Below, in pieces: positions 35,658 through 45,568 of a DNA stretch of 64,000 nt (position 1 is its first letter; every line of letters begins with the position of its first letter). This stretch comes from Bin80 sp965220935 (GTDB lineage Bacteria; Bacteroidota; Rhodothermia; Rhodothermales; Bin80), in contig OZ244857.1 of the NCBI GenBank assembly GCA_965220935.1, positions 2,914,001 through 2,978,000 of the forward strand. The letters run 5' to 3'. Under the pieces are notes generated by a model. That model was given only the letters and a program-made list of their open reading frames with translations, was not told the DNA's origin and searched no databases. The position numbers and the translations under genes are program-made.

Positions 35658-37760
35658 TTACTCCGACAACGAATGAATAAGCAATGCGGCGGGAATCACT
35701 TTAGGGCAACCATCATATCGTAACAATGCAGCCGCTGTTATCAATGTCCATCCACTGGTTGTAATATCATCAATCAGCAGTGTCGGCCCCTTGCAGGGGT
35801 GATCAATGGCAAATGCATTAGCAACGTTTCTGGCCCGTTGAATAGGGTTTTTCATCTGACTTTGACGATGCCCGATTCGGGTTCTGGAAATAGCATGAAT
35901 CAGTGGTAAGCTAAGTTGATCTGCAACAGATTGCGCGAGAATGGGAACGCGTTTTTCACGTGTTCGTGGAGGAATGTAGGTGACACACATGAGCCCACGT
36001 ATTTGATTTTTCAGTAGAGTAACGAATGCGTCTACCACAGAATCTGAATACCTCTCACACGAGGAGCGCTCTTTTAGAATTTGCTGCCCGAGATCACTAT
36101 CATGCATTCGTCGTAAGGCGAGTCCAGAAGAGGCGAGATGCTGTGCACTAATGTTGGTTGTTTCATAAATTGGATGACTGGCTAGGTCGCTAATAGGCCA
36201 CTTTTTATGTATATAAATGTGATTAAGTTTTTTGCTGATAAACCGCTGGGCTTCTTGAATCTTATTAGGCTTCGGCAGAAATCCCTTTTTTTGCCGATCT
36301 ATACAGTTTCTGCATCGGCCACATCGTTTGGCCGACGGATCATCAAGAGCACGCTGCAAAAACGCCATCAAACAGCCATCATGGTGCATGTATTCTCGCA
36401 TCTGCGCTTTCTCATCTGCACGAATCTTTCGAAGTCTTGCAATCCGCTCTGATGGGATCTGAAAGCCATCAGCTTCACCCGTTGCATACCAAATACCTCC
36501 TTCATTGATCACGGGGGCAGGGGATTCCAGAGAGGCGAGCTTGAGGACTTGTTCAATGCGGCTTCCCTTTAAATTCACCTGAAACATGATTTCCTTGAGC
36601 GTCAATCCGCCATCAGCATCCTCAAGCGCATCTATCACCGAGTCAATCTCATCCTGAGATGGAAAGGCATTATCCAAAAAGTGGTCGGCAATTCGCTCAT
36701 CTTCCTCTCCCCACATCAAAAAGCCATACGCATCAGTGATTCCTCGCCCAGCGCGCCCTACTTGTTGATAATAGTGAACCACCGAACTGGGGCGCTGATA
36801 GTGTATGATGAACGATAAATCGGGCTTGTCAAATCCCATTCCAAGCGCTATCGTAGCGACTAACACCTTGATGTTATTGTTTTGGAGTTGTTTTTCCAGA
36901 TGTTCGCGTTCATTGGTTTCCCCATAATAGGCATGTGCATCAATCTTCTTGTGTCGAAGCCATCTGGTGACGATATCCGCATCTTTGCGTGTAAGAACGT
37001 AAACAATTCCACTTCCTGACAAATGGTCACCGATCGCCCATGCCATCCAAGCTAACCTTGTACTAGGGTCGGGCATATGAAAGTTATGCAGTTGCAGGCT
37101 ACGTCGAATGAGACTGCCTCGAGTGACTTGGATGTGATCTCCAAGCTGATGCTTTATGTCTTCAACAACCCGGTTGTTAGCCGTCGCCGTAGTTGCCACA
37201 ACAGATGAGCCTTTGGGGATCATCTGTTGAACTCTGCGGATTCGCAGATAATCTGGACGAAAGTCATGCCCCCAGTCAGAAATGCAGTGTGCTTCGTCAA
37301 TAATTAACATCCCGAGTCCACTGGCAATGATTGGCAAGGTCTTGGTGAGAAACATCTGGTTTCCAAGGCGCTCAGGAGTAATCATCAATATATCAACGTG
37401 ATCGTCTCGGAGCTCCTCGTGGATTTCAGCCCATTCCTCGCGATTATCTCCTGTCATTCGGCGCGCATTTAATCCAAGGGTGAATGCGGCTTCTTCTTGA
37501 TTGCGCATTAATGCGAGCAGCGGAGAAATCATCAATGACGGGCCAGCTCCTTTCTCACGCCGTAATTTTGTTGAAATCGTATAAACCATCGTCTTGCCCC
37601 AACCTGTACGTTGCACAACCAGAACTCGATTCCCTAGAACGGCTTGGTGTATGCTCTCCCATTGACCATCACGAAAAACAGCATCCGCACTTCCTACGGC
37701 ATCCCTCAGATACCGTAAAGCACTATGTTTAAGTGAATCTGGTTGTATGACTGATGACAT
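35658..37760 (-). CDS. RecQ-family helicase fused to a phosphoribosyltransferase domain
   Basis: A 700-residue fusion. Residues ~30-360 form a RecQ-type helicase core: Walker A around RTGWGKT (K56), DEAH at D155-H158 with IIDEAHCISDWGHDFRP, SVVATTATA, and motif VI VHYYQQVGRAGRG. Residues ~440-480 include a cysteine cluster KRCGRCRNC like the RecQ zinc region. The C-terminal ~180 residues form a ComF-like phosphoribosyltransferase with a PRPP loop TLLIDDITTSGWTLI (D664, D665). It is the first gene of a three-gene operon with two DprA-like proteins. The combination of helicase, PRTase and DprA-like proteins next to a type I restriction system suggests a DNA-processing or anti-phage role; no activity is proven. 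Confidence 0.85.
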   Translation of the reverse strand: MSSVIQPDSLKHSALRYLRDAVGSADAVFRDGQWESIHQAVLGNRVLVVQRTGWGKTMVYTISTKLRREKGAGPSLMISPLLALMRNQEEAAFTLGLNARRMTGDNREEWAEIHEELRDDHVDILMITPERLGNQMFLTKTLPIIASGLGMLIIDEAHCISDWGHDFRPDYLRIRRVQQMIPKGSSVVATTATANNRVVEDIKHQLGDHIQVTRGSLIRRSLQLHNFHMPDPSTRLAWMAWAIGDHLSGSGIVYVLTRKDADIVTRWLRHKKIDAHAYYGETNEREHLEKQLQNNNIKVLVATIALGMGFDKPDLSFIIHYQRPSSVVHYYQQVGRAGRGITDAYGFLMWGEEDERIADHFLDNAFPSQDEIDSVIDALEDADGGLTLKEIMFQVNLKGSRIEQVLKLASLESPAPVINEGGIWYATGEADGFQIPSERIARLRKIRADEKAQMREYMHHDGCLMAFLQRALDDPSAKRCGRCRNCIDRQKKGFLPKPNKIQEAQRFISKKLNHIYIHKKWPISDLASHPIYETTNISAQHLASSGLALRRMHDSDLGQQILKERSSCERYSDSVVDAFVTLLKNQIRGLMCVTYIPPRTREKRVPILAQSVADQLSLPLIHAISRTRIGHRQSQMKNPIQRARNVANAFAIDHPCKGPTLLIDDITTSGWTLITAAALLRYDGCPKVIPAALLIHSLSE

Positions 37761-37878
37761 CTCAAGATCTATTAACCACGCATAACTGGGCCATGTAGCA
37801 ACTTATGGTGTGCGATGTGAATGGGTCATCATCGGGGTTGGAATCCACGATTTGGTTGGAACAGAGGGCACTGTATAT

Positions 37879-38198
37879 CTGAACTTAACCCTATTTTGGC
37901 GAATTTCAAGACTCCAGAAGCAACCATGATTCCCACTTATGACTAAATTTGTAGGTTTTAAGAAAAAAAAGTCCCACTTTGTAGCTTTTTGAGCAAAATT
38001 AGGGCAGCTTTCCCACCTTGTTATCCCACTTTTAACCTTTTTATATCATTAGATGTGTGCCCATGTAGACACGACAAAGTAGACTTAATAATTTCTGAAA
38101 TATTGCATAAACTCCTTGAATTAATCAGGCTTTTCACATAATAAGATGTAATTTTTCAAGCATTTTAATAACTCAAAAATAAATAGGGTTAAGTTCAG
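37879..38198. mobile_element. 320-bp MITE with IS1634-type ends
   Basis: Perfect 18-bp inverted ends (CTGAACTTAACCCTATTT and complement) with a 6-bp duplication GTATAT at 37873-37878 and 38199-38204. No coding sequence inside. The end differs at one base from the ends of the IS1634-type element at 58236-60361 (CTGAAGTTAACCCTATTT), which also makes a 6-bp duplication, so that element is the likely source of transposase. Confidence 0.85.
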
Positions 38199-38260
38199 GT
38201 ATATCAATGGGACATACATTTCTCTCAACTATGGCCGTGACAATGTATGACTTGAATAAC

Positions 38261-40759
38261 TTAGTGGTGACACCATTCAACGGCAGTGGCATTAAGAAAC
38301 TCATGATGGAACTGCCTACGGTCACTGGATCCTATCGGGGAGCCAGGTGGGATTGAAGGGCGATCGGTATGTTCATTCGCCTGATAGTCTCTGTGCAGGT
38401 ATCGGTCAATGTCGCTGAGCATCATTTCCCGATGATAACGTGTTTCACGGTCACTCTGTGGGACTTGGGAGCGTGGTATCCACTGGGCGAACTCACGAAG
38501 TCGTTCCAAAACAAATGATCTGACAGCTGGGGCTGCATAGGGATTATTTGCAAGGTCTATCAGTTCATCAATCCACACCACTTGGACGACGCGTTGCAAC
38601 TCTGCCTCGTACGGATCATCAGCAATCTCAACGCCCCACACGGCATCACTGACGATTTCCAAAACGCTATGAAAGTCAATCAGTGCTTCGTCATGATCAT
38701 TCTGATAGATCAGGCGAGCAGCTCGTTGTGGGTTGAGAATTTGGGTAAACACGAGGGTTGCTACGGCTGCCGCAGGGGTATAGGGATCAAAGGTCACACC
38801 CGTATGACGATGAAATAACTCTTGATGCATAGGATAACCAGGAGGGCGCGGAGGAAGGCGAGTTCGGACATTTTCGGGAACCCGAAGATTTCTTGATGAT
38901 ACGGCCTCCAACAGTGCATCAAGAGCTTCTTCCTGTATTTGTGCTTCAACAGGCTTGACCGTTGCCTGACCATCACTACGCAGAGCATAGGTATAGGTGA
39001 CACCACCTAGTAGCTTTGTAGTCGCTTCAATCTGATAGCGGTGTCGTAGATATAGCGGGACCAGGGCTTCCTCCATGGTTGCCAGAGGTTGTCCTCTACG
39101 GATGACATCTTCGCCAAATCTATTGAGTGCAACTTCTCTGATGTCCATTTCGTGATACAATGAGCGAACCATGTCATCTCCATTATCCCACAGATTAGAC
39201 AGTGGATGCGCTGCACCAGCGGGACGAGCATCTGCGTCTGTGATATAGAGAAGTCCTTTGGACCAAGCTCCCTGCAAGATCTCCTTAAGCAAGGCTTGTT
39301 CATCTTCACCTGGCAGGGGTTGAGCATAACCATAGGCAATCGCAACTTTATCCCACTCGCCTATTCCAGTGGTATAGGCCCTGCTTAGATCAATGTCGTT
39401 ATGATCATCAAGAACGGCAAAGGGGGCGGGATAGTCCATGACCGACGAACGACGGTTAATGGAAGCGGCAAAATTATGGCTAAGCCCAAGTGTGTGGCCG
39501 ATCTCATGGGCAGAGAGCTGTCGAATTCGAGCCAGCGACATTGATAACATTGGATCATTGATATCAACAGTGTCGCCATAAGGTGCGAGTAATCCTTCTG
39601 CAATGAGGTAGTCTTGTCTCACTCGTAGTGAGCCAAGAGAGACATGTCCCTTGATAATTTCACCAGTTCGGGGATCAGCAATACTGGCCCCATAACTCCA
39701 ACCACGCGTTGCTCTATGAACCCATTGAATGGTATTGTATCGTACATCCATGGGGTCTGCCTCATTAGGAAGCATCTTAATTCGGAATGCATTTGAAAAT
39801 CCTGCCGCTTCAAATGCATCTGACCACCACCGAGCACCATCAAGAAGAGCGCTCCGCACAGGCTCAGGTGTTCCAGGGTCAAGATAATAAACGATAGGAG
39901 AGACTGGATCACTGATGACTGAATCTGGGTTCTGTTTAATCAGGCGATGGCGACGGATGTAATGCTTCATCATGTCTTCCCCAATGGGGGCTGCATAATC
40001 TTTATAGCTGAGTGCTCCGTATCCTGACCCTGGGTGAAAGGTTCTTGGTGCATATCCGTCGTCAGGCAACATAACCAGCGAGTGTCGGACGGTCAGTGTG
40101 ACGGAGTGGGGGTCAGCAGCAACATCGCGGACGAACCGGCCTGGATTGGTTGATGTGAATGTAATTCGTGCTTCCAGTTCTGAATTCTGAGGAAAGGCTT
40201 TGAGCATGGAGGGGATCGGTGCGCTACGGCTTTTGTCAAGCGAAAAATCTCCCTGATCTGCTCTACGTAATCGCCCCACAACATCATTGGCATCTCTGAC
40301 TACAAAATCCGTTGCATTCACGAGAATCCTGCCATTCTGTTCGGCTTCTATTGTGAATCCCCAGATGACCGCTTCGGCAAATGCCTCTCGCACAGATGCA
40401 CGTTCAGTTTCTGATTCTGACCCCGCCCGAAAGCGAAGATTTGGCATCACCAAAAGAATTTTTTGTCCGCTACGCTCAAACTGGACGAGTCGCGTACTAC
40501 CGAGTTGGCTGCGATCAAGCCCAATGTCATTGGATCCAAGCCCAGAGGGCATAGAAGTGACATAAATAAATTCTTGATTCAAAGTGGGTATTTCAAGATA
40601 GATTTGGCCACTAGATGGATCCCAATACACGGGGAATAACCCATCTGATTTTTCCATTCCAATGGTTTTGTTGGTGATTGTTTGCCCATTCACAGGTGTG
40701 ATTGCCAGAAGCCATAGCAAGGATATCAGCGATAGTCGGATCAGAAATGTCATCGTCAA
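38261..40759 (-). CDS. Secreted zinc-dependent metalloprotease (DUF5117/DUF4953 type)
   Basis: An 832-residue protein with an N-terminal signal (MTMTFLIRLSLISLLWLLAI..., cut near NGQ). The DUF5117-like first half includes LFPVYWDPSSGQIYLEIPTLNQEFIYVTSMPSGLGSNDIGLDRSQLG. The catalytic part carries an HEIGHTLGLSHN zinc motif (H418, E419, H422, H428 region), the long metzincin-type form, followed by SVMDYPAPF, a Met-turn. It would degrade proteins in the periplasm or outside the cell. It stands alone; the MITE lies 60 bp beyond its 3' end. The frame is intact. Confidence 0.88.
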   Translation of the reverse strand: MTMTFLIRLSLISLLWLLAITPVNGQTITNKTIGMEKSDGLFPVYWDPSSGQIYLEIPTLNQEFIYVTSMPSGLGSNDIGLDRSQLGSTRLVQFERSGQKILLVMPNLRFRAGSESETERASVREAFAEAVIWGFTIEAEQNGRILVNATDFVVRDANDVVGRLRRADQGDFSLDKSRSAPIPSMLKAFPQNSELEARITFTSTNPGRFVRDVAADPHSVTLTVRHSLVMLPDDGYAPRTFHPGSGYGALSYKDYAAPIGEDMMKHYIRRHRLIKQNPDSVISDPVSPIVYYLDPGTPEPVRSALLDGARWWSDAFEAAGFSNAFRIKMLPNEADPMDVRYNTIQWVHRATRGWSYGASIADPRTGEIIKGHVSLGSLRVRQDYLIAEGLLAPYGDTVDINDPMLSMSLARIRQLSAHEIGHTLGLSHNFAASINRRSSVMDYPAPFAVLDDHNDIDLSRAYTTGIGEWDKVAIAYGYAQPLPGEDEQALLKEILQGAWSKGLLYITDADARPAGAAHPLSNLWDNGDDMVRSLYHEMDIREVALNRFGEDVIRRGQPLATMEEALVPLYLRHRYQIEATTKLLGGVTYTYALRSDGQATVKPVEAQIQEEALDALLEAVSSRNLRVPENVRTRLPPRPPGYPMHQELFHRHTGVTFDPYTPAAAVATLVFTQILNPQRAARLIYQNDHDEALIDFHSVLEIVSDAVWGVEIADDPYEAELQRVVQVVWIDELIDLANNPYAAPAVRSFVLERLREFAQWIPRSQVPQSDRETRYHREMMLSDIDRYLHRDYQANEHTDRPSIPPGSPIGSSDRRQFHHEFLNATAVEWCHH

Positions 40760-41017
40760 ATAGGTTGCATGAAAAGGTATAATATAGGGTTCAGAAATTT
40801 GGTTTTAGTGCTAATGTAGGTTTTGAGAGGCATGGATATTCACAAGTAGATTGCTTTTTTGAATTGATCCGCATGCCAATGAGCATCATCCCTGGTTGGG
40901 GAGGTTTAATCATTGGCAGCATCCTCTGGAATAGGGAATTCCCATAGAAACATTGATGACAATCATATGGCTTTATGATGCGAGTTCCTATTTGAGATTT
41001 AATTTGGGAATTATATA
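40760..41017. other. Intergenic region upstream of the metalloprotease
   Basis: Holds the presumed promoter of the minus-strand metalloprotease gene and then reaches the outer end of the nested ISNCY-type element at about 41018. No gene or RNA recognised. Confidence 0.4.
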
Positions 41018-41367
41018 GTGCCTGCTAAAAAAACCTACTTTGGGGTGTCACAATTTTTTGCGGGGCTTAATATACGAATTTTTTATTAACTGCTGGGCAG
41101 ACTCTCCGATTTTAGTTGCGAAATTTCTACTCAGTTTCTCTGATCCGCAAACCTCACCTATATTTCCTGACTTCGACGGTTTCAGATTTGAAAGCCCTAT
41201 CAAATATAGGAATTCTGAAAAAACTGAACACTACCAGCCCCCTTATTTCAGGGGGAAACGATGAAAATCAAGACCGATTGGGAGTCTTTTAGGCGCTGAC
41301 CCCAATAGCACGGTCTCACGCTGTATCTTCAGTCCGGCCGTCTGATAGAGGCGTGCTCCCGCATCGG

Positions 41368-42903
41368 TCACCTTGGATGGAAGCAGATAGTGGGCTTGAT
41401 TGCCTCAATTATAGAGGTCTCTACCGTGCTCAGTTCTGCTAAAATCTGTCCTTCACTCAGACGCTGTTTCCCTCCAAACCTTGCGTTGTATCGGTGTCGT
41501 AGCATCCGTAATAGGGCAAAGGCGACAAAACAAATGGCCAGATGTGCGCGGACACGACGTTCTTTCCAGTGAAAGACAGGGCGTACGGCCATGGTGTGCT
41601 TCATCACGCGGAATCCTTCTTCAATCCGCCATAACTCCCCGTAATACTGATAGATTCGCTCGGGGGACGGATCCTCTAAACTCGTCCAGACACCATGTAA
41701 CCCATCAAACTTCTTGCCTTTTTCAATCGCGGCCTCAGTAACGCCATCTTGCTCTATATGAAGAAATCGCCCTGCACGCCCTGTCCCTTTGACTCCCTGG
41801 TTCTTGACGTTCTCAATCGCCTTGTCCCGCAACTTCACATCCCGTGCGGCTTTCTTCGGACAATACCGTAGAATCAGACGCCGACCTGCAAGTTTGTGCT
41901 CGCGGACCTTACGCCCCGTTGGTAGAACCTTCCACGACGTATCTTGGCCTGCGTCTGCGCTTTGTTCAACGAGCGTAAGCGCGCGGCCACCACATAATCA
42001 CAGTTCCAACTCCTGAGTAACGCCAAGTTATCTTTGCTCAACATTCCCCCATCGGCCACCACAATCATCTGATCCAAATCAAACCGCTCACGGAGCTTGG
42101 TCATGGCGGGTTCCAGCGTCTTTACATCGGTGGTGTTGCCAGGAAAGATCTCATAAGTCACTGGAAGCTCCTCTTTGGTTTGAATTAACGCCAATACCAC
42201 CTGAATCCTTTGTGGCTTTCCATCTTTACTATATCCCTTCTTGCGCAGCTCATCTGAATTCTCGCTGGCAAAACTCAGCGTTGTAACATCAAAAAAGAGC
42301 ACCGTTAATTTTCCCCCAAGCAGTCCCAACGTTTGATCGGATATAAGCTGCTTAAACGCCATCGCCCGATCCTCGGTGATCGCATCCATCATCCTGTAAA
42401 ACTTCTCCACCGGCACCTCAACCCCTGCATCCTTAGACATCTTTCGGCTATGCCCCAGTTTACTCTCCCCAGGTGTGGCTAGACGCAGTAACACCGCCTG
42501 CTTGAATAAGCGTCGCGCCATCAAGAATCAAACACCTCTGCAAACCCCATCTGATCATGCCGATTACCTCATGAAAGCCCAAACAAATCCGTCGTATCTC
42601 ATGAAGCTTCCGCGCATCCTTTATCGCCAGGGCCTTATCCTCGCGTTTCTTCTTTCTGGCCGCCACCACCTCATCCACATACGACTCTGCGGGAAATAAT
42701 GTGGGATGGCGCGCCTCTTGGATCCGCGCCAGTTCCAGATAGGCGATTTTGACCAGCCCATCTACCGCATCTGGATGCACACTTCCCATGTGCCGAATCA
42801 TGCGAATCCGTGGCTTACCGGCCTGATTGCGGTAACTCTCAACAATCTGGACTGCGATGTTTTTAGTGGTTTTACGCTTGAGTTCTCTGATAAACATGAG
42901 CAC
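41368..42903 (-). pseudogene. IS1634-family transposase, frameshifted (copy B)
   Basis: Three overlapping minus-strand pieces cover an almost complete transposase. The N-terminal piece (42903-42460) reads MLMFIRELKRKTTKNIAVQIVESYRNQ; the central piece (42524-41874) has FFDVTTLSFASENSDELRKKGYSKDG and VTYEIFPGNTTDVKTLEP; the C-terminal piece (41838-41368) has YYGELWRIEEGFRVMKHTMAVRPVFHWKERRVRAHL, with the YREK-type box. At least two frameshifts separate them, so it is inactive unless these are sequence errors. Copy A at 16058-16888 is a further decayed relative. Confidence 0.8.
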
Positions 42904-42990
42904 CTATATTTGTGAAGTACAAATATACGACATAAAAACCAAAATTCCAAAACTGAACACTACACACCAAAATCGCCGAAAAGCTATATA

Positions 42991-44948
42991 GTGCCTGACA
43001 AAAAACCCCTACTTTGGGGTGTCACAATTTTTTGCGGGGCTTAATATACGAATTTTTTATTAACTGCTGGGCAGACTCTCCGATTTTAGTCGCGAAATTT
43101 TTGATCTGTTTCACCGATCTGCAAACCTCACCTATATTTGATCCAAATTCAGTACATAGGCCACCGATTTTGCCTAAAATCTCTGCCGCACGGACGCACC
43201 TTTCCCAGCTCCAATGGTGGAGTAAGTTTTTTTGTGACTCAATGAAGAGTAATTTACGCCGCTTGGCGAAACGACTCTCGGTATCGGGCCATTAATACCT
43301 TCCCGATTCGGCACAAATTCGTGGCGACCACACTTGCACCGATGCTTCGCGCAAACCCCGCCTTACCTCCTTTGGTACGAATACGTGCACCACCATGCTG
43401 TTCCAAAGAGTTGATGCAGGACTCAATCTGCGCATGCTGCCGACGTTTTCGCCGAAACTCTTCCGCCGATTCTCGTTCGCGCTCTATCTTGTTCTTATAG
43501 CCCTTTTTGGGAAGAATGACCTCTATATCCAGAGCGCTTAATGCCTCAAAATTCTGAGGCGACCAAAACCCGCGATCAAAACTCATGGATCCAAGGTTTT
43601 CAAACTCTGTCCGATACTTGGTGGCGATCTCAATGGTCATATCTACATCTGATTGCGTCCATATAATCTCCCATCCCAGAATCAAGCCATGTTGACATTG
43701 GGTGATCGCGACGGGAACCCCCAATTCTACCTGATTGGGCATGGCCATCCCCTTGACAATCCAACGTGTATGCTCGGCATGGAGCGATAATAACTTCTCT
43801 GCATTGGGAATCTTTTCCCCCTCTATCACACGACGATGAACCAAATCTACCAACCGATTGAACTGTTCAATCACCTTTTCTAATGGCGCAATCCGACTTG
43901 AACTTGGGTCAAGTTCTTTGATCTTATCCAAGACCAGTATACACTTCTGAATTCGATAGTAACAAATCTTAAAGAAGGCTAAGACCAGCTCTGGATTCTT
44001 CTCACGCTTCTTGGTGGTGTTGATCTCCAAATAGGCATTGTTAACCGTAATAATCAAATGCTTTAACTGACGCCAACCTGCAATGTCGTACGCCCCTAAA
44101 TTGAAGGCCTCCCAGGCCCTTGAAGCAAGCTGCATGGCCAGAATGATTGAATCGCGCAATAACCGAACATCATGGGGTGTCTCAACATGGGTTTCCACCA
44201 CATACGAATCCGTCCGCGCTTCCAAAGGCGCATCAGATGCAACCCCAAAGACCTCTAACCCATGATCCACGATCATCCGATTGAGGGTCAACCAAATGTC
44301 ATCGGTGATCAGACTCACATTGTTGATAATCGTCTGCACACGATACAAGGACTTCGTACCAAAATCACTCGTATCATTTTGTAATAAGGTGCGAATGAGC
44401 ACAGAGTCATTAACCGTAAACGTCAATCGGTCAAAATCATAATCAAGCCCGAATTTTAGTACGGCTAAGACAAAGATACGCCAGTACGTCAAACCCGGGC
44501 GCCCCGTAGTCTGATCTGTGTTCTCTCCGATCGCCTCTTGCAGGTACATGACAATCCGATCCCGTAGATCTGTGGCCATCCAGATGGACTGCAATGCCAA
44601 GATGATTTGGGACGTGTCGTCTCTGGAATTAGGATCTACGAAAAGATCCTCAATTGCGTTCATCCCCAGTGTCGGTTCAGTGTCAAATTGTGCGCGCATG
44701 GTCAATGATGTGATTAAATGAACGGTGAAGATTTTTCAAATCTTGATCAATTCAGAAAGAAAAACCCCAGAAAAGTCCTATAAATACAGTGATATCCACC
44801 GCCACAGGAAAAGTTTCGATTTTTTCATGAAAAATCTTCAACGCCTAAAATAACCGCAAAATGAACAAGCAAACTATCGGTAAGTACTTGTAAAATATAG
44901 CCCTTGCGATCCTATGCTAACCCAGAATTAGAGTTTATTGTCAGGCAC
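42991..44948 (-). mobile_element. Intact ISNCY-type element (copy 1)
   Basis: A 1958-bp element with ends GTGCCTGACAAAAAAC / complement and a TATATA duplication (42985-42990 and 44949-44954). It lies within the right end of the IS1634-type copy B, whose sequence GCTATATA resumes after it as TATAAATAAGGAGTTTAAAA, exactly as in copy A (16975-17000). It encodes one intact transposase. This is the most recent event in this branch of the nest. Confidence 0.88.
43254..44705 (-). CDS. ISNCY-type transposase
   Basis: A 483-residue protein, intact. The N-terminal part contains LGMNAIEDLFVDPNSRDDTSQIILALQSIW; the centre has SDAPLEARTDSYVVETHVETPHDVRLLRDSI; the C-terminal half has SFDRGFWSPQNFEALSALDIEVILPKKGYKNKIERERESAEEFRRKRRQHAQIESCINSLEQHGG. 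The SFDRGF...LPKKG and QHAQIES patterns are those of ISDol1/IS1202-type ISNCY transposases; the acidic residues in TDSYV and SFDRG are likely part of the DDE site. The same gene in broken form is found at 45007-50397. The family call is fairly sure; I cannot test subgroup membership. Confidence 0.8.
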   Translation of the reverse strand: MTMRAQFDTEPTLGMNAIEDLFVDPNSRDDTSQIILALQSIWMATDLRDRIVMYLQEAIGENTDQTTGRPGLTYWRIFVLAVLKFGLDYDFDRLTFTVNDSVLIRTLLQNDTSDFGTKSLYRVQTIINNVSLITDDIWLTLNRMIVDHGLEVFGVASDAPLEARTDSYVVETHVETPHDVRLLRDSIILAMQLASRAWEAFNLGAYDIAGWRQLKHLIITVNNAYLEINTTKKREKNPELVLAFFKICYYRIQKCILVLDKIKELDPSSSRIAPLEKVIEQFNRLVDLVHRRVIEGEKIPNAEKLLSLHAEHTRWIVKGMAMPNQVELGVPVAITQCQHGLILGWEIIWTQSDVDMTIEIATKYRTEFENLGSMSFDRGFWSPQNFEALSALDIEVILPKKGYKNKIERERESAEEFRRKRRQHAQIESCINSLEQHGGARIRTKGGKAGFARSIGASVVATNLCRIGKVLMARYRESFRQAA

Positions 44949-45280
44949 TATATAAATAAGGAGTTTAAAATCTCAAAAATCTGAAACCGCCGAAGTCGGG
45001 ATATTTGATCCAAATTCAGTGCGCAGAGCATCAATTTGGGTTGAAATCTTTGCCGTCCAGACGCACCTTTCCCACCTCCAATGATGGAGTATTTTTTTTG
45101 TGACTCAATGAAGAGTAATTTTCGCCGATTCTCGTTCGCGCTCTATCTTGTTCTTATAGCCCTTTTTGGGAAGAATGACCTCTATATCCAGAGCGCTTAA
45201 TGCCTCAAATTTCTGAGGCGACCAAAATCCGCGATCAAAACTCATGGACCAAGGTTTTCAAACTCTGTCCTATACTGGTG

Positions 45281-45568
45281 TAGAAAGGAAGGTTCCCTTT
45301 CGGGAGTTGGTTGTATTTGTTTCGGATTACATTTTGTTATAAATTTAGACCAATCGTCATGGAGAAAGAGTCTATAAGCAATTGCGACGGTATATCAATC
45401 TGGTGTACGCATGCTAGGCAAAAGCCATAATGCTCAATATTTGAATACGTCGGAGCTGCCAAGATTTTGAAACTCGGGCTCGTGATAATCGCTACCGAAA
45501 AGTATAGACTTGGGCTCTCCATCGTTGCTTCGGACTCTTTCTCCATGACGATTGGTCGTATAGGTTGT
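45281..45568 (-). ncRNA. Candidate bridge-RNA region of IS110/IS1111-type element
   Basis: The non-coding end downstream of the transposase is conserved with 63382-63717 despite divergence of the flanks: for example CGTCATGGAGAAAGAG / CCTCATGGAGAAAGAG and GCATGCTAGGCA followed by AGCCATAATGCTCAATATTTG. Known IS1111-group elements encode the bridge RNA here. The structure was not folded, so this is a placement by analogy. Confidence 0.4.

Larger units (their letters stand above)
41167..45000 (-). mobile_element. IS1634-type element, interrupted (copy B)
   Basis: Ends are CCTGACTTCGACGGTTTCAG (41167) and its near-complement (CTGAAACCGCCGAAGTCGGG, ending 45000), flanked by the duplication ATATTT at 41161-41166 and 45001-45006. 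It inserted into the decayed ISNCY-type copy and was later itself hit near its right end by the intact ISNCY-type copy (42991-44948). Without that insertion it is about 1870 bp. Its transposase has frameshifts. Confidence 0.85.
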
